Source: Arsenophonus apicola | GTDB taxonomy: Bacteria; Pseudomonadota; Gammaproteobacteria; Enterobacterales; Enterobacteriaceae | Direction of reading: 5' to 3' | DNA length: 64,000 nucleotides | Assembly: GCF_020268605.1 (NCBI RefSeq) | Contig: NZ_CP084222.1 | Coordinates: 1,054,001-1,118,000 of the forward strand | Shown here: in pieces, positions 38,372 to 51,459 of the stretch | Layout: every line of letters starts with the position of its first letter | Numbering within the stretch: position 1 is the first letter of the stretch | Notes under the pieces: generated by a model | Seen by the model: the letters and a program-made list of their open reading frames with translations, nothing else | Database searches by the model: none | Told to the model about the DNA's origin: nothing | Position numbers and translations under genes: made by a program

Positions 38372-41300
38372 CTAATTTGTTAAATCTGCTGCAGTATCAT
38401 TTTCATCTTCACTGACAGTCAACCAGGGATAATATTGTTGGCGTCGCTCATAGCCTTTAGCGGTAACCGTTCGTATTTCCCGCCCTAACGGATCGTAATA
38501 GTGGGTATCAGCATAGTAGTCATCACGGCCGCTATCATCAATAATATAATGCCAGCTATTGCTAAAAAAAGGTTGATATTGGCGAACAACTAACCCCTTA
38601 TTATCATATTCTACCCGACCAGTAACTGCCCATCGGGTGCTGGTAGGCGCTTGTTTTGCTGTACCACGTTTATTTTTGGCTAAATTGCCAGCTTTTGTGA
38701 CGATGTAAGCATCACCCGCGGGAACCCTTAGTGCTGTTTGTAGCGAGCGGCCGGCGCCATCAATAAAGTTAATTTGTTGGCGTTGCTGCTGTTGAACATC
38801 AGGATAATAACGATCAGTGGTGACAGTTAAAATATAGGGAGGTTGCCTTTCAGTATCATTTGCAAACTGAGTGTTATCTACCGACGTTTTGTTATTCCGT
38901 AACCAGCGTTGATAACCAATAACATTAATATTATCTTTTTCATCAATAACTTGCTTATAGTCATAGGAGGAGTTTGCCACTATTGAGACAATCTCTTTTG
39001 TTGCCGGTTTCATCCATGCTTCTGGTGCATAAAAGTAAAATTGGGCGACAGGTTGTGGTGATGGCATAGTCAATGCGGCATCAATCGAGTCAGGTGGAGT
39101 AAAAGGAACAACATCAGGTAACGGAAATCCCGCCGGCTGTCCTTCTTCAGTGCCCCAAATTCGACTGGAAGAGACGCGTCCAAAGGCATCAAAATTGGCA
39201 TAACTGATATTATCGTTAATATCTATAATCTGATAAGGTGTCAGAAAACGGTAATCATAATCCGCATATGTAAAGTAGCCGGCAGCATCAGTCGTACTTA
39301 CTATCACACAGTAATAGGTATCCCATTGATAATCGGTTGCGCCGGTTAGTAATGAATGTCGCTGACGATAAGGGTAATAGAATCCCTTTGCGCTATAATA
39401 TTCACTATAGTTAAGTCGGGTTACCCAAATACTTTTATTTTCTTCCCCCGGACGAGGGAACAAGTATTCAGTTTTGATATAACCGGCATTGGTTAAATAT
39501 TCTTCAATTTGTGCCTCAGTGAGTACCGGTTCAAATGCCACCAAACTCAGTTGATCAAACTCGGCTTGTTCAGTAAAGGCGACCAAGGCTTGGAGAGTGG
39601 GAACCGATATTAGTTTATTTTCCCCGCCAGCAAGGTAGTATATTTTACTTTGTCCGGCATACTCTCGCGGTGTATTTTCACTCAATATACCATCGGGATT
39701 TAATAGTGATTCTAGCGAAAATCCTTCAGTTGGCACATCGCTGGCCGGCAAGGTAATCATATCTGTTCGTTGCGCATCAGCAATATTTAACCGCCACTGT
39801 TCTTGGGTTTTTAAATTGTGATAGCGGATTTGATTTTCGCTTATGCGTAATAGTTGTTGTTGCGGATCATAACTCTGCTCAAAGGCACCCTCTGGTAACC
39901 AGAGCGAAGGCGGTATTGTACTGTTTGGCCGACGAGGATAATTGATGGCAACATTATGAATTAAGGTGCCGTTGTCATCAAAAGCAAGATTAACGTTTTG
40001 GCCATAGAGGGGGTCTTCTGCAATACGTTCATAATTGTAATCCCATTGCTCCAAAGACATTGGTGCCATCGCTAGGCCAGTTTTGGCGGTTGTGACAGCC
40101 GGAATTAGCCTAACTTGATAACGGTAATAGCTAACGCTATAAGGATTTTCGGCGTCAACGGCATGATCTAAACCATAAAGTTCACTACGTAATAGACTGC
40201 CTTTTAATGATCGATAAGCCCAGAATTTTTGCTGTTCATCCGGCGAGATGATCGGAACATCCTGATCTTGCTGGTATTGGGTGAGGCGGGTTTTACCGGC
40301 AGGAAACGCCTGTTTATCCCCTTGCCAGTATTCGCTAGTAAAAGACACTTCGTCATTAATATTACCGGTATGAAACCATTGGCGTAAGAGTGACGGCATA
40401 CTACGTTGGTCGGTGTTACCGGTTGCGTCTTCTGTTGAGTCGACAATATCGACGCGGCCAAATCCACGGAATTCGCGCTCTATACCATCATACATGCCAT
40501 GAAAATAATTAACACTTTGGCTAAAACAACTCATGGTAATTTCATCAAGCTGATTAATTTTATTGAGTAGTTGGATGGGGAATGGCAGGTGGCTGGCATA
40601 GCTTTTATTTTGTTCGATTGCTTGTTGTTTTTCATCTAACCAGAATTGGACTGAACTGCGATAGTAAAAACTGCTATCGGTACCACAATTATTATTTTGC
40701 CGATTAAGCAAGTAAGGTTTTTGACTGGCTAAATCATAACGCCAGTGCTGTTGTTGCATATGCGGTTTACTCAAGATCAAACTGGCGACGCCTAAGCCCT
40801 GGATATCAGCAATCCACAACTGACAGGTATCATCATAAGCCACACCGTCAGGCAGTGGTATAGTTACCGGTGCGGCGAAGCTATTGCCGGACTGATTCAG
40901 GTAAATCAACAGGTGATCGGACATTAAATAGATAATATCGGTTGTGCCGGAGCCATCTAGATCGGCTAAATAGAGTTGTTTTGGATCAAAGCTATCTTGT
41001 GGTTGCTGAAAACCATTAAGCTGGATCGGGTCACCAAATAAACCCTGGCCAAGGTTAGGCCAGCAGGTCACTTCGTTATGGCGAATACTGACCAAATGTT
41101 GCTGGCCTGAACCTAATAGATCACTAAAGGCGACTAATTGGCGCTCATCTTTGCCCATAATCGGTAATTCGACAGATGGGGCTTGTGGGCAATTGATTGC
41201 CGCAGCAAAACTTTCCCGTTGATTAGCATAAAAACGCACGCTTTTCGGGCCAATTAGGCTAATGTCCGCTAAACCAGCGCCAGTAATATCGGCAAATTGG

Positions 41301-42833
41301 GCTTGGTTATTTTGTAATTCGTTAGGAATAGCTAGCAGTGGGATATAATCACTCCAACTTCTATCTGGATGTTGGGCATAATAACCAGCAATATTGATTT
41401 GGCTTACAAACCATTCCAGCCGTCCATCACCATTGATATCCATTAAAGTGCCACCGTGGAGTAGGGTGGGTATATTAGGTAACTGTTGTGGTGGTGAATA
41501 AGTGATCTCATCGGTTTGTAGTTGGCCACGTATCGGGTCACGATAGTACCAGGCATAATTATCTTCATACAAAATACCGGCAGTACCTTCACCATACAGA
41601 TCAACCAGATAATACTGTTGTTGATCTTTCATGCTGTTAAATTCGATTAAGGGCTGCCAATCACTAGCGGGAGGTGGGCCAAATGGTTGATAATCAAATT
41701 CAATCGGTGGCAGCAGTAGCGGGTTATTTTCATCGTGGGCCAATTGTCGGCAACGGATTAACTGGCTAACAATGGCTTGTTGATTCATAGTGTAACTGTA
41801 AACGACGAACCAGTGTTGGAGGTGTGTTTTCATGAGGTAAGCCTTGCAGTTGTCGCAGGTCATGAAACATGAGTATTTGTTGGCATAGACGGCGAGTGCG
41901 GATATCAAAACCATATTCATAACGAGAAAAGGGATCTTGCCGCATAGACCAGGCTTGTTGTGGCAGAAATTCAGGCGCTTTATCGGTTTGATTACTCCGC
42001 TCGCCATAATCCAATATTAGATAAAATAACCAATCGGTTGGTGGCGGTATTGTGTCGGTTAAGCTATAGAGTGGCGCATAGGGGCGTAGGTTACCGTAAC
42101 TTACCGTCGTCAAATATCGCTGAGCAGTGGCTAATGGATGTTGTCGCCGTTCTTGCTCAGAAGTTGCTTGGTCATTTTCCGCTTGATATTGATAAAAAAT
42201 GTGCTCTCCGCTAGGTGTAACTGATTCTTCCAGTAACCATACGGCAATGTGTTGCTCTTCTTTAGGGTCAAAAATTCTGGCATTAGCCGATTTGCCAAAA
42301 CAGTGGATTTGCCCATCTGGTGAGAAGATCAACCAAAATGGCATTTGACTGGATTGCGCCGCTACTGGTTGCCAGTATTCGACACGTTCGGAGCCAGTGC
42401 CAATGCGTGATTGATATTGAGTAATTTGATAGCTTTCAGCTAGTTTTATATTTTGCCAGCTATCTTTTTGATAACGGATAGGTTGGCCGGCTTGATCAAC
42501 GGCGACAACCAACACTTCATTATCTATGCCAATATAGGTATCGTCTAACTGATAAAGTGGCCGGCCGTGACTGGTTTGGCGACGTATGCTGGGTAAGTCA
42601 ATATTCCAGCCGATAGCAAAGGCACTGTTACCAGAGCCACTGTTATAATTTAAGTTCAAAGAAGGTGCATAACCGCGACCGCTGGAAATAGGTAAAGGTA
42701 GTGTAATATGCACCATACCATCAGAGCCTGGTGTGCCAACGGTTTCGCCCATGCCTTGTAAGCTTCCGCCACCTTTCGGTAACGAAAGAGGCGCAATAGA
42801 TAATTTATCTTGATTATTTGGATTATCTAACAT
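38372..42833 (-). pseudogene. Tc toxin TcB component (TcaC/TcdB-like), split by a frameshift
   Basis: TcB is half of the TcB-TcC cocoon that holds the toxic enzyme before it passes through the TcA channel. The first frame (42833 to 41766) encodes a SpvB-type N-terminus (LSLPKGGGSLQGMGETVG, INLPLP-like ITLPLPISSGRGYAPSL, NSGSGNSAFAIGW). The second frame (used from about 41788 to 38372) carries beta-propeller repeats (DINGDGRLEW, DLDGSGTTDIIYL) and the Rhs-like shell (REFRGFGRVDI, YDPLGREIRTV). The frames join near 41790, about codon 348, where one extra base fits. Joined, it is about 1486 residues, the normal TcB length. The ATG at 41788 has no ribosome site, so it is not a natural second gene. 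The gene follows tcA by 65 bp with GGGAG before its ATG. Confidence 0.87.
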
Positions 42834-42898
42834 TTTTAAACTCCCATAAGGCCCTAAGTAGGGCCTAACGAAATTAATTAAACGATAAAAAATAGTGA

Positions 42899-45800
42899 TT
42901 AACCGTTATAACGAATGGTGTAGCGAATATGCAAGATGATATCGGTTAGACTATTTAATAAGGCTTTCTGTTTTTCGGTCGCATTCGGGAATTGTAAAAT
43001 TAATCCTCCTTGATCTTCGATGGGGATCCCCTCAAAAGGCAGGTACTTACTGTCGTTAAAATCCAGTTGGAATTGGCCACTATCATTAGTACCGCGAGAA
43101 ATAGCGATAGCTTTACAGCCATTACTGAGTTTTATAGCACCTGTGTATTCCAGCACGGCTTGTATATCTTGATAAGGGCCAATTAGCGCAGGTAACGACA
43201 CACTAATTTGTTTGATACGTCGGACGTTACCCAGGTTAAGATCACTGGGGTAGTCATCCTGTATTTTTAAATCGGCAATTTTGATGGCGGCGGATAAGGT
43301 ATTTTGATCCAGACTGACTTTATTATCCCCATTCCCGACCGGCCCGCTACTTTCGCCATTAATCAATTTACGAATGGTTTCTCGTAGATCAAATCCATCG
43401 GGCATATCCTGATAGAATTCAGCCAAAGAAACGGTACGGTCAACATCGAGTGCTCTGGCTTCCCATTTCAGATAAGCTTCTTCCATGGTAACTAAGTTGA
43501 GCATCAAGGCTTCACCACACAGTAAGCCGGCGTAAGTACTTTGCCAGGCGCCAGGTTTTATAAATTGGCTAGATTTTTGTGTTTCCCACTGGAATGAACT
43601 TTGGGCGCGTAAACAGCGAGCAATAACCAAATCATAGAATTGGAAATAGATGGCGGATAAGCGACCGCGCAGCCAGTTATACAAGGCTTCATTAGTGAAC
43701 TTGTTTTTCAATAAATTAAATTGCTCTAAGGTATTGGTTTGCTGGGTTGCCAGGTAGTTATATTGTTGATTAGCTGCGGTAAGGCGTTGTTCTAGCGCCG
43801 CTAATTGAGCGGTCAATTGTTGCTCTTCATAGTCAGCAGTTTGATACATTTGTTGCCAATCTTGACGGCGACGACGGTATATCTCTGATTGGGTCGTTTT
43901 ATCAGCGCTAGTCAAGATACCACTGGCTGCAGTTTCTATACCTAAGGCTATTGCAGTAGGAACAGCACCATATTGCATACCGCCATCGGCTAAACCAAAG
44001 ATATTGGGTGCTAGATTAGCTAACGCGGCGGCCATATAGATTGGTTTGGTTGTCGTCATTAAAGTATCGGCGGCGATATGTAAATCGATAACTTTTTGTT
44101 CACCCGTATTCATATTTTGATCATACAGGGCTTTGTAGTGATCTTTACGCTCTTTGGCCGCGGTGATGGCAATTTGCAGCGCCTTTTTTTCCTCATTTAA
44201 TTCGTCTTGGGCGGTTTTCTGCATTTCCAGGCTTTGCTTTGATAAGGCTAAACCTTGGGTTTGCAATAGCATTGCCATTTTTTCTGCATCTTGTCGTTCA
44301 ATAATAGCAAGCAAGGTATTACCGTACTGGGTAAGTTGTGTCACTACCCCTTTGGCACTTTCAAGGGTTGGTGGAAAACGATACAAGCCCAAAGTAATAT
44401 CGGTTGGTAGTGGAATACCTCCTTGCGCATTGGCAACCGCTGCACTTAATAGATCGGCTGGATTAGCTGGCGTGGCAAACAAGGGTAAGGAGAGTGGTTT
44501 ACCATCGATAGTGAGATTATGACGTAAGTTGTACAGTTTTTGTATCAACGTGAAGCGTAGCTCTTGCCACTTGGTATTTTTTTCAGGTTTAAATATTGCG
44601 TGTTCTTCTAATTGGGCGGCATTTTTTAGCGTCGGATTTTGCCAACTAGTTGGTCTGGAAGGTTCATCTTCACCCATCAGTTCCAGCGCTTGCACATACC
44701 ACATTTTGGCTTCCGCCAAGGTATCCCGCTCTAACTGACGATAATCTTGATCACCGCGGGCGATGAGTAGCTCTATCATATTCATCAAAGTGGATAACTT
44801 ATAATGCATCGGATCGGCTTGCGCAATCGCATCGGGATCGGTGATATCCTCAGGCACTTCATTCCAGCTAGTATCTTCCAGCAATGGGCGCGTATTCCAG
44901 TACTGATTTTGCTGACCACGATCATAACCTGCCGAGCTAAAAATAAATTTTAACCAGCTGGCTGAATCGGCAAAATTTTGCTCTTGCATCAGGCGTTTCA
45001 TTACTAGCATTGGTCCGTAATAGAATAGCTCCCAGAAATAGAGCGCATTAGCACCAGCAAAGTCCATTGGTTCAGTTGTATTGTCCATTTTAGCAAAGAA
45101 GCTTTCGACGTTATCAATACTTTCTAAGCCGGGAAAGGTACCACCATGATAATTTTTGTCTAATTGCCATTCTTTCTTACCATCTATCTTATGAAATAAA
45201 ATATCCGGTTGTTTGCCACTTTGATATTCTGCTTCTAAATAGAGATTATCTTTATTACCATGGGCATCGTTATAACGATTTAAGAAACAGGTCACGGTAG
45301 TCGGTTGATCACTCAGTTCGCCGGTGTAAATTAGTAATGAATCACCACTTACCCAAATATCAGTCTCTCTAAGTTTAAAGATTTTGTTACTGCCATGAAT
45401 AATTTCATTATAAGGTTTTAGCGTTAAGGTTACTTGCACACCGGTACGTGGCAGGTTAGGCTCAGGCATATATTGGGTATCAAGGCTTAATAAAGTATCT
45501 AGCCCACGATCAGCGCGAGAAGTCAGTTCTTTAGCAAATAGTGTATTTAAGCGGACTTGATAAATACCGCTATGCTTTTCCAGCTTGTTGGATTGATAAA
45601 TATAACTTAACCCGCCTTCCATATATTGTGCTTTATTACTGGCCGTTTTAAGTAATAGCGGTTGAGTATCATCGGCAGTTTTTCTTTCTAATGGGATAAC
45701 ATGTGTTACTGAACCTAAGTTGCCATTATCTCGATCTCTGACCGTGATAGTTAATTCTATATTTGATGCTGAAGAAGTTATGTTTTCATTTATATCAAAG

Positions 45801-48800
45801 TTCCATGATTGATTTGCTAATATCATGTTCCAAGTACTATCACCATTAACGATTTCCTTCGGCTGAATCGGAACAACAAGTCCGTTTACAATAGCTCTAG
45901 GCGCTAAAATGTATTTATACGGTCGTTGAATAAGCATGGATGGTTCAGCATTACCATCTACAGTAAATACCTGGCCATTGGCTTGAGTATAGATTTCGGC
46001 AAGAGTAGAATTATCTGGCGCATCAATAACATCGGTTTGCCAGTTATCAAAGTTCTGTTGTTTATTTGGCAAAACTATACCATTAAAGGTACGCATAATA
46101 GAGCTAGCGAAAAAGGAGGTGTTATTCGTATAGGTGACTACGGTGTATTTATTGGCTGCCAATTTTAATATTGCGGTTAGAAAAACGAATTTAGTTGGAA
46201 AATTAGGCACATTATAATAATTGACTAAAACCTGACCGTAAGGGGTTGTTTGATATATTTGCTGTAAATGATCCATGAAGAGATCTAAATCATTATCACC
46301 AGTATTTAAGTAATGGTTGTCCTGGCCCTTGGCTTCTATACGGATAATTGTTCCAGTTAAACTATATTGATTATTGATTATTTCTTTTGCTAGCAATAAT
46401 TGGCTTAAGCCCTGTGATAACGGCGCAAGACCATTGGGTATAGCAGGGGCAATAGAATAAAAAGTTGTAATAATATTAGTAGGAACTTGAACTTTATTGT
46501 GTTCGATAAATGGTGCGGGCACACCGAGATACCTGGTGGTGTCTAATTCACGTTTAATAACTTGTAGACTGAGGAAATAATTTGTTTGCTCATTGTTGTC
46601 ATGGATAAGGGAAAAATCTTGGGTAATTTCCCAAGCTTGTCCCTCAGGAATAAATGCTTGGTCATATTTTTCGTGCTTTTGGTACAATATGACTAAAATA
46701 TCTTTTTTAGTCAGGTCGCTACTAACAAATAAACCCACTTGTTCATGGATGTCAGGGTTGTCTTTATCTAAAAGAAGAAGCAGTCCATCACGGATGTTGA
46801 GTGTGGTGTAAGTATATGGCGTGCTCCAATTACCATCGTACAATAGATGTGAATGTTTTAAATCGTAAGTGTATTCGGGAATAGACGGTTCTTTGGCTTT
46901 TTTAGCGTTATCCTTTTTCTCAACATTAATTTGCCGCTGTTCTAACCAAAACAGATATAAGCGTGATTTATAGATCATCGGCCGAATAAGATTTCGATAC
47001 GGTTTGGCTGAGGCGGTAATGGCTTGCCATTCACTCCAGGCATCAGCAGGAAATCCTTGGTTGATAAACATATTATGATTAAGGCTACGCCAAGAATAAG
47101 TAGGAGAAGCCTCTTGGCTGGCACCAAGAAGATAGGTAAAACCTGTTTCAACATTCAATTCATCATGATAGCCACTGATTATGGTTAAGTTAGCAACCAA
47201 TTCAAAATCCGTCAGGTAGTTATGATAAGCTTGTTCAACGATATCGCTGGTTAATTGACTTTGATTAATTGCTTGTAGCAGCTTATTCATCATCTGGGTT
47301 TGGCCGATCCGTTGGGTTGGATCAATATAGTTTTCCGGATAGTAATCTAGTTCTCTGATACCAGCCCAGCTACTGTAGCGGCGATTATATTGCTCCCAGT
47401 TTTGGAAAAATGACCGTTGTAGCGCGGAATAATTTACCCCAACTTCATGCTCTGGCTGCTGGATACAGCGGTTAATATAGAGTTGCACACTAGCATTGGC
47501 TGCGGCTATCTGGCTGGTGGTGACTTGATAACTGTCTTGGTTATCAATTAGCAAGTAACTATACAATTGATCTCGATTGGTAAGGGCAAGACTGTTATCG
47601 GCAACATGCTCCAGATAATAATAAGATTGAGCGCTACTCAGGTTTTCAGCCAGAAGGCCGTCTACGGTTTTGCGTTGTGTCTTGTTAAGAGCATTTAACA
47701 AGCTGGTGGCTAAGGAGAATAAAAAGGGATCCAGATCCGGCTGAGTGGGAATAGCAATCTTTAATTCTGTCGCCAGTTGGTCGATAAAACTTTGTGTTGG
47801 ATAATCTTGCCGTTGGAAATTAACTGGGCTGATGGTGGTAATCGGATCACCGTGATCACATAATACCAACGTAAGCATATCCGTATCTTCAATCTCATGC
47901 CAATCAATGTAAGTGGTCAATTCATAATGTGAGCCCGGCTCGTTTTCAACGTCTTTGACATTGCCTAAGTATTGAAACCCTTTTGGTGATAACCAGCCCC
48001 AACCCAATTTTCTACTATCAGGATGCTCGGTTTGATAGATAATTTTAAATTGATTGTTACCGAACGGGTAAACTTCTACGTAAAGATAATAAGCATCTAT
48101 CTTTTGCCGCACTAAATCCCATAGCTCAATATCACCATCATTATCAATAACAGCGGCTTGATAGAAATTACCCTTATGATACTCTTTGGTTATGTTGGCA
48201 ATACCTACTTTTAATTGATTGAAGGGAAGTTGGGTTTGTAGCTGTAGTGATGAAAGCGATAATGGATAATTATTACTAGGATCATATAAACTGCCAACTA
48301 CCGTTGCATCAACTGCTAAGATTTCTCCCGCCTGATACCACTGCTGAATAAATAAACAGTGTTGCACATCAGTAATAATGGTGTCGCTGGTGGCAAGAGG
48401 ATCCACTTGTTGTGCCGCAGCAGTGAATTCATCAAGTGGTGCATTAATGGCTTTGGCCAGCATGCTAACCGTCAGTTGATCTTTAGATAGGGTGGTAATA
48501 ACGACTGGCGCTTGAGTCATTAATTGCATTGTCCAGTTGTGGAATTGTGTAATAAACTGCAAATTTTCCACCGTTGGATAAACTTTAGTTAAGTTTTTTT
48601 TCAAATGGTCAGGTTGATTAACAATCAGTGTCACTTCAGCTAAGGATAGTTTAAAGATATTGGTGATAAGCGCTAATTGCGCAATGCGGTGACAATAACG
48701 GATGGCTTCTTGACTAAGGGTAAAAGGCTTATCAATATCGATTTTAGACACTTGCTGCCAAAATTGATTAGTGTCCAGATCTTCCGGATGGATTTTTATA

Positions 48801-50580
48801 TTATCTAGCCAAACCAATAATTGATAAGCGATGTCTGGCGAAGAGAGGGCCAATTGAGAGGCAAAATAGGGAGCCAAAGCCTTTTTGAGCGGGTTATCTA
48901 ATAAAGTCGTGTCGTGTAAATTACTGTTTAAAGTAATAATTAGATTTTCGATTTCAGGTGATTGATTAGTATCAAAATTGTTAGTTGTTAGGGCAACTAA
49001 GCTTGCGACATTAAGATTTTGGTTATTGAGCCATTCAACGGTGGTATGGAGTTTGTTAATAAATGTTTCAATGGGAATCTGATGATGATCTAGTAGGTCA
49101 TATAAAATTGTTAATTCTGCAATAGTCAGTTGATTAGCAGTAGCGAGCAAATAAAATTCATAAAAAGCCGTGGTGTAAGTTATATTATTTTTACAAAGGC
49201 TACTATTATCATTATCGTTAAATATCAGGAACATTTGATATAGTTCTTGATCATTCACTGCAAATGCTTGCTTTAAGTTTGATTTAAAGACGTTTTGCGC
49301 GTTAGGGGCTACATCATACTCTTTATCGTCTGGGGCGAATTTTTGGCCATATAAAGGCGGGTTATTAAATAGTTGATCGTATTGACTAAGCTGGCCATTA
49401 ACCGCAGTTTGACTGATTTTTATACCGACCCAAATGCGCGCTTGCTGCTCTTGCAAGCGGTAGAATTGCTCATACTGTTTGATATGCAAAATATCAACGA
49501 GAGTGTTATCAGTAATATTATCGCTATATTCGGTCATTAATTCCGACAGGGTTAATGGGGTCAGTTGTGTGGTTTTATGTAATAAAACGATTTTATGCAC
49601 TTTTAATAGATGCTGTTTTAATTGTGCTTCCGTATCATCTTTATTGGGTAGTAATAGTTCAAAGAATTCAGGTGGTAAATAGTAATGTTCTGCCAGCGCA
49701 ATCGCTGTCATCAGGGTTTGTGGCGCAATGGCGCCAAACACTTTTTGATACTCAGCGTTAAGATTATCGGGTGTAATTGCCGTCGTTAGCAATGTGTAAA
49801 TGGGTGGCGATATTTTCAAATCCGTACATATGATAAATGTTTGATTGGTATTTGCGGGACGATTTTCCGGCTGAATTAATTGGGCGAGTGTGACATTATG
49901 GTTTTGCAATACTTGTTGGATGGCGTCGGTGTAATAATAATAGGGGCCATCGGGGTTTAATGTATCTTGAGCTAAGGCATCGAGAATTTTTTGCTTATCG
50001 TCATCACCGATTTTTTTACCAATTTGCGCTGCTAGTATTTGATTGGAAAGTGACAAGGTGGATAGTGGTGTATCCATGTTTTCCTGACTTAAAATCAGAT
50101 CGGCCAAATCAGGGCGACGATTATCGATATTATAGGGTGAATTTGCAGGTTGCAGTGTTTGCGCTTCGCGATAAAGTCTTACCAGATAAGCGGCAGGTGA
50201 AAACATCGACGCAATATTACCCTGATTAACAAAATCGGTATCACGATTGGGGATAAAGTTGTTACTAAAAGCCATTGTTTCGTCATACTGGAGTTGTTGC
50301 GCTTTAGCGTTGCTAAAATTTGTCTCTAGTTGCGTCGCGACGAGGTGTGTTGATTGTTTAGGAATGGCTTGACGAGTAATTTGTTGCCGGTATTGAGTAC
50401 TATTTTTGGCCTGGATTTTTTTAGCCTGAGCTAAAAGTAGGTCACAATCATGTAAGCTTAATTGATCATCAGCAACTTGATAAAGTTCTTCTTTAGCGTA
50501 ATCAGCCAGTTCACTTAATGATTTAGCGTTAATTAACTAATAATATTCTGAATTGCATTTTCATTAATTTGGTGTGACAT
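42899..50580 (-). CDS. Tc toxin TcA component (TcdA/TcaB-like pore former), frameshift near its N-terminus
   Basis: TcA forms the pentameric bell that binds host cells and injects the TcB-TcC payload. The open frame from ATG 50275 gives 2458 residues, but the same frame runs on upstream without a stop for about 87 codons of typical TcA N-terminus (SLSELADYAKEELYQVADDQ, SLHDCDLLLAQAKK). One lost T near 50535 joins this to ATG 50580 (MSHQINENAIQNIIS), which has GTGAGGG upstream. Restored length is about 2560 residues, normal for the family. Seen in order: FSPAAYLVRLYREA and RRPDLADLILSQENMD (VRP1-like part), a central receptor-binding/neuraminidase-like region, long pore helices (ALSKQSLEMQKTAQDELNEE) with a hydrophobic tip (NIFGLADGGMQYGAVPTAI), and the classic end TDIILHIRYTIRYNG. 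It is the first gene of a tcA-tcB operon. Confidence 0.92.
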
Positions 50581-51459
50581 AAAACCCTCACTTATATTAG
50601 ATGGCTTTATCGGTGTTTTAAAGAAAAGGAATATGAATTAATAGAATATAAAATCTTTGATGATGATTTATATTCATATTTTTTAATTTATTATTTATTA
50701 ATAAGAAATGAATAGAAAAAAATCATAACATATTTTTTTTTTTAAAAGCTAGCGGTTTTTTTATTTGAATTTTTAATAAAATTTTTAATAAAAACATGAA
50801 ATAATTGAGTTAAGTTTAGTTGAGTAATTAAATTTATTTTTACTATTAGGTGATTTCACATTTTAATTTACCAATAGTTTTTAATAATAAATTAACTGTA
50901 ATTTCGTTTTTGTTAATTATTTCCAACTGTAATTAAAAAATTAATAGAGGATGTTTTTTCATTAGCTGAAACGATTAATCTAACAACTTTTTTTGCATAA
51001 TTATTTGGTTTTTTATGAATATTTAATTGAATAATTATTGATAGTTATTGTTGTTGATTTTGAAAATATTATTTTTATCAAAATTAAATATAGCTATTTA
51101 TATCGTTATAAAATAAAAGTTTATTTTGCGGAAATTTTTTTGTGCGGTTTTTGTGTCTTATTTATTTTTATTTTCTATATATTTATGTACAGTAACTATT
51201 CCTTTGCTGAAACCTTGTATATTATAAAGTTTAATCGTATTAATTTTCTTTATTAGAACCTTTTGAATATTTTTCTATTTGCTTTTGTTTTTATATTTAT
51301 AAATTAAATCGTTAATTTAAGTTAATATAAATGTTAAATGCTAATCATGAAATTTTATTATGAAATTTTTTAATAATTTTTTTATATGTAGTTGTAATTG
51401 TTTTGATTAGAAATTAATTTATTTATTAATATTAAATATAACAATACAAAGGAATAGTA
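50581..51459. other. Very AT-rich divergent region between tcA and the DUF4832 gene
   Basis: About 880 bp of extremely AT-rich DNA with long A and T runs and no credible gene (a 72-codon open frame at 51038 is low-complexity). It must contain the divergent promoters of tcA and the DUF4874/DUF4832 gene. Such DNA is the usual target of H-NS-type silencing, which is an inference. Confidence 0.55.

Noticed and set aside
38372..41788. Reading the C-terminal part of TcB as a separate gene starting at ATG 41788
   Set aside because: No ribosome site, and the combined frames give exactly a normal TcB; a frameshift is the simpler reading.
44154..44522. 122-codon plus-strand frame inside tcA
   Set aside because: Lies wholly opposite the conserved TcA pore region; composition is that of an antisense shadow.
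51038..51256. 72-codon open frame between tcA and the DUF4832 gene
   Set aside because: Low-complexity Ile/Phe/Tyr-rich translation from very AT-rich DNA, no ribosome site and no family likeness; chance frame.
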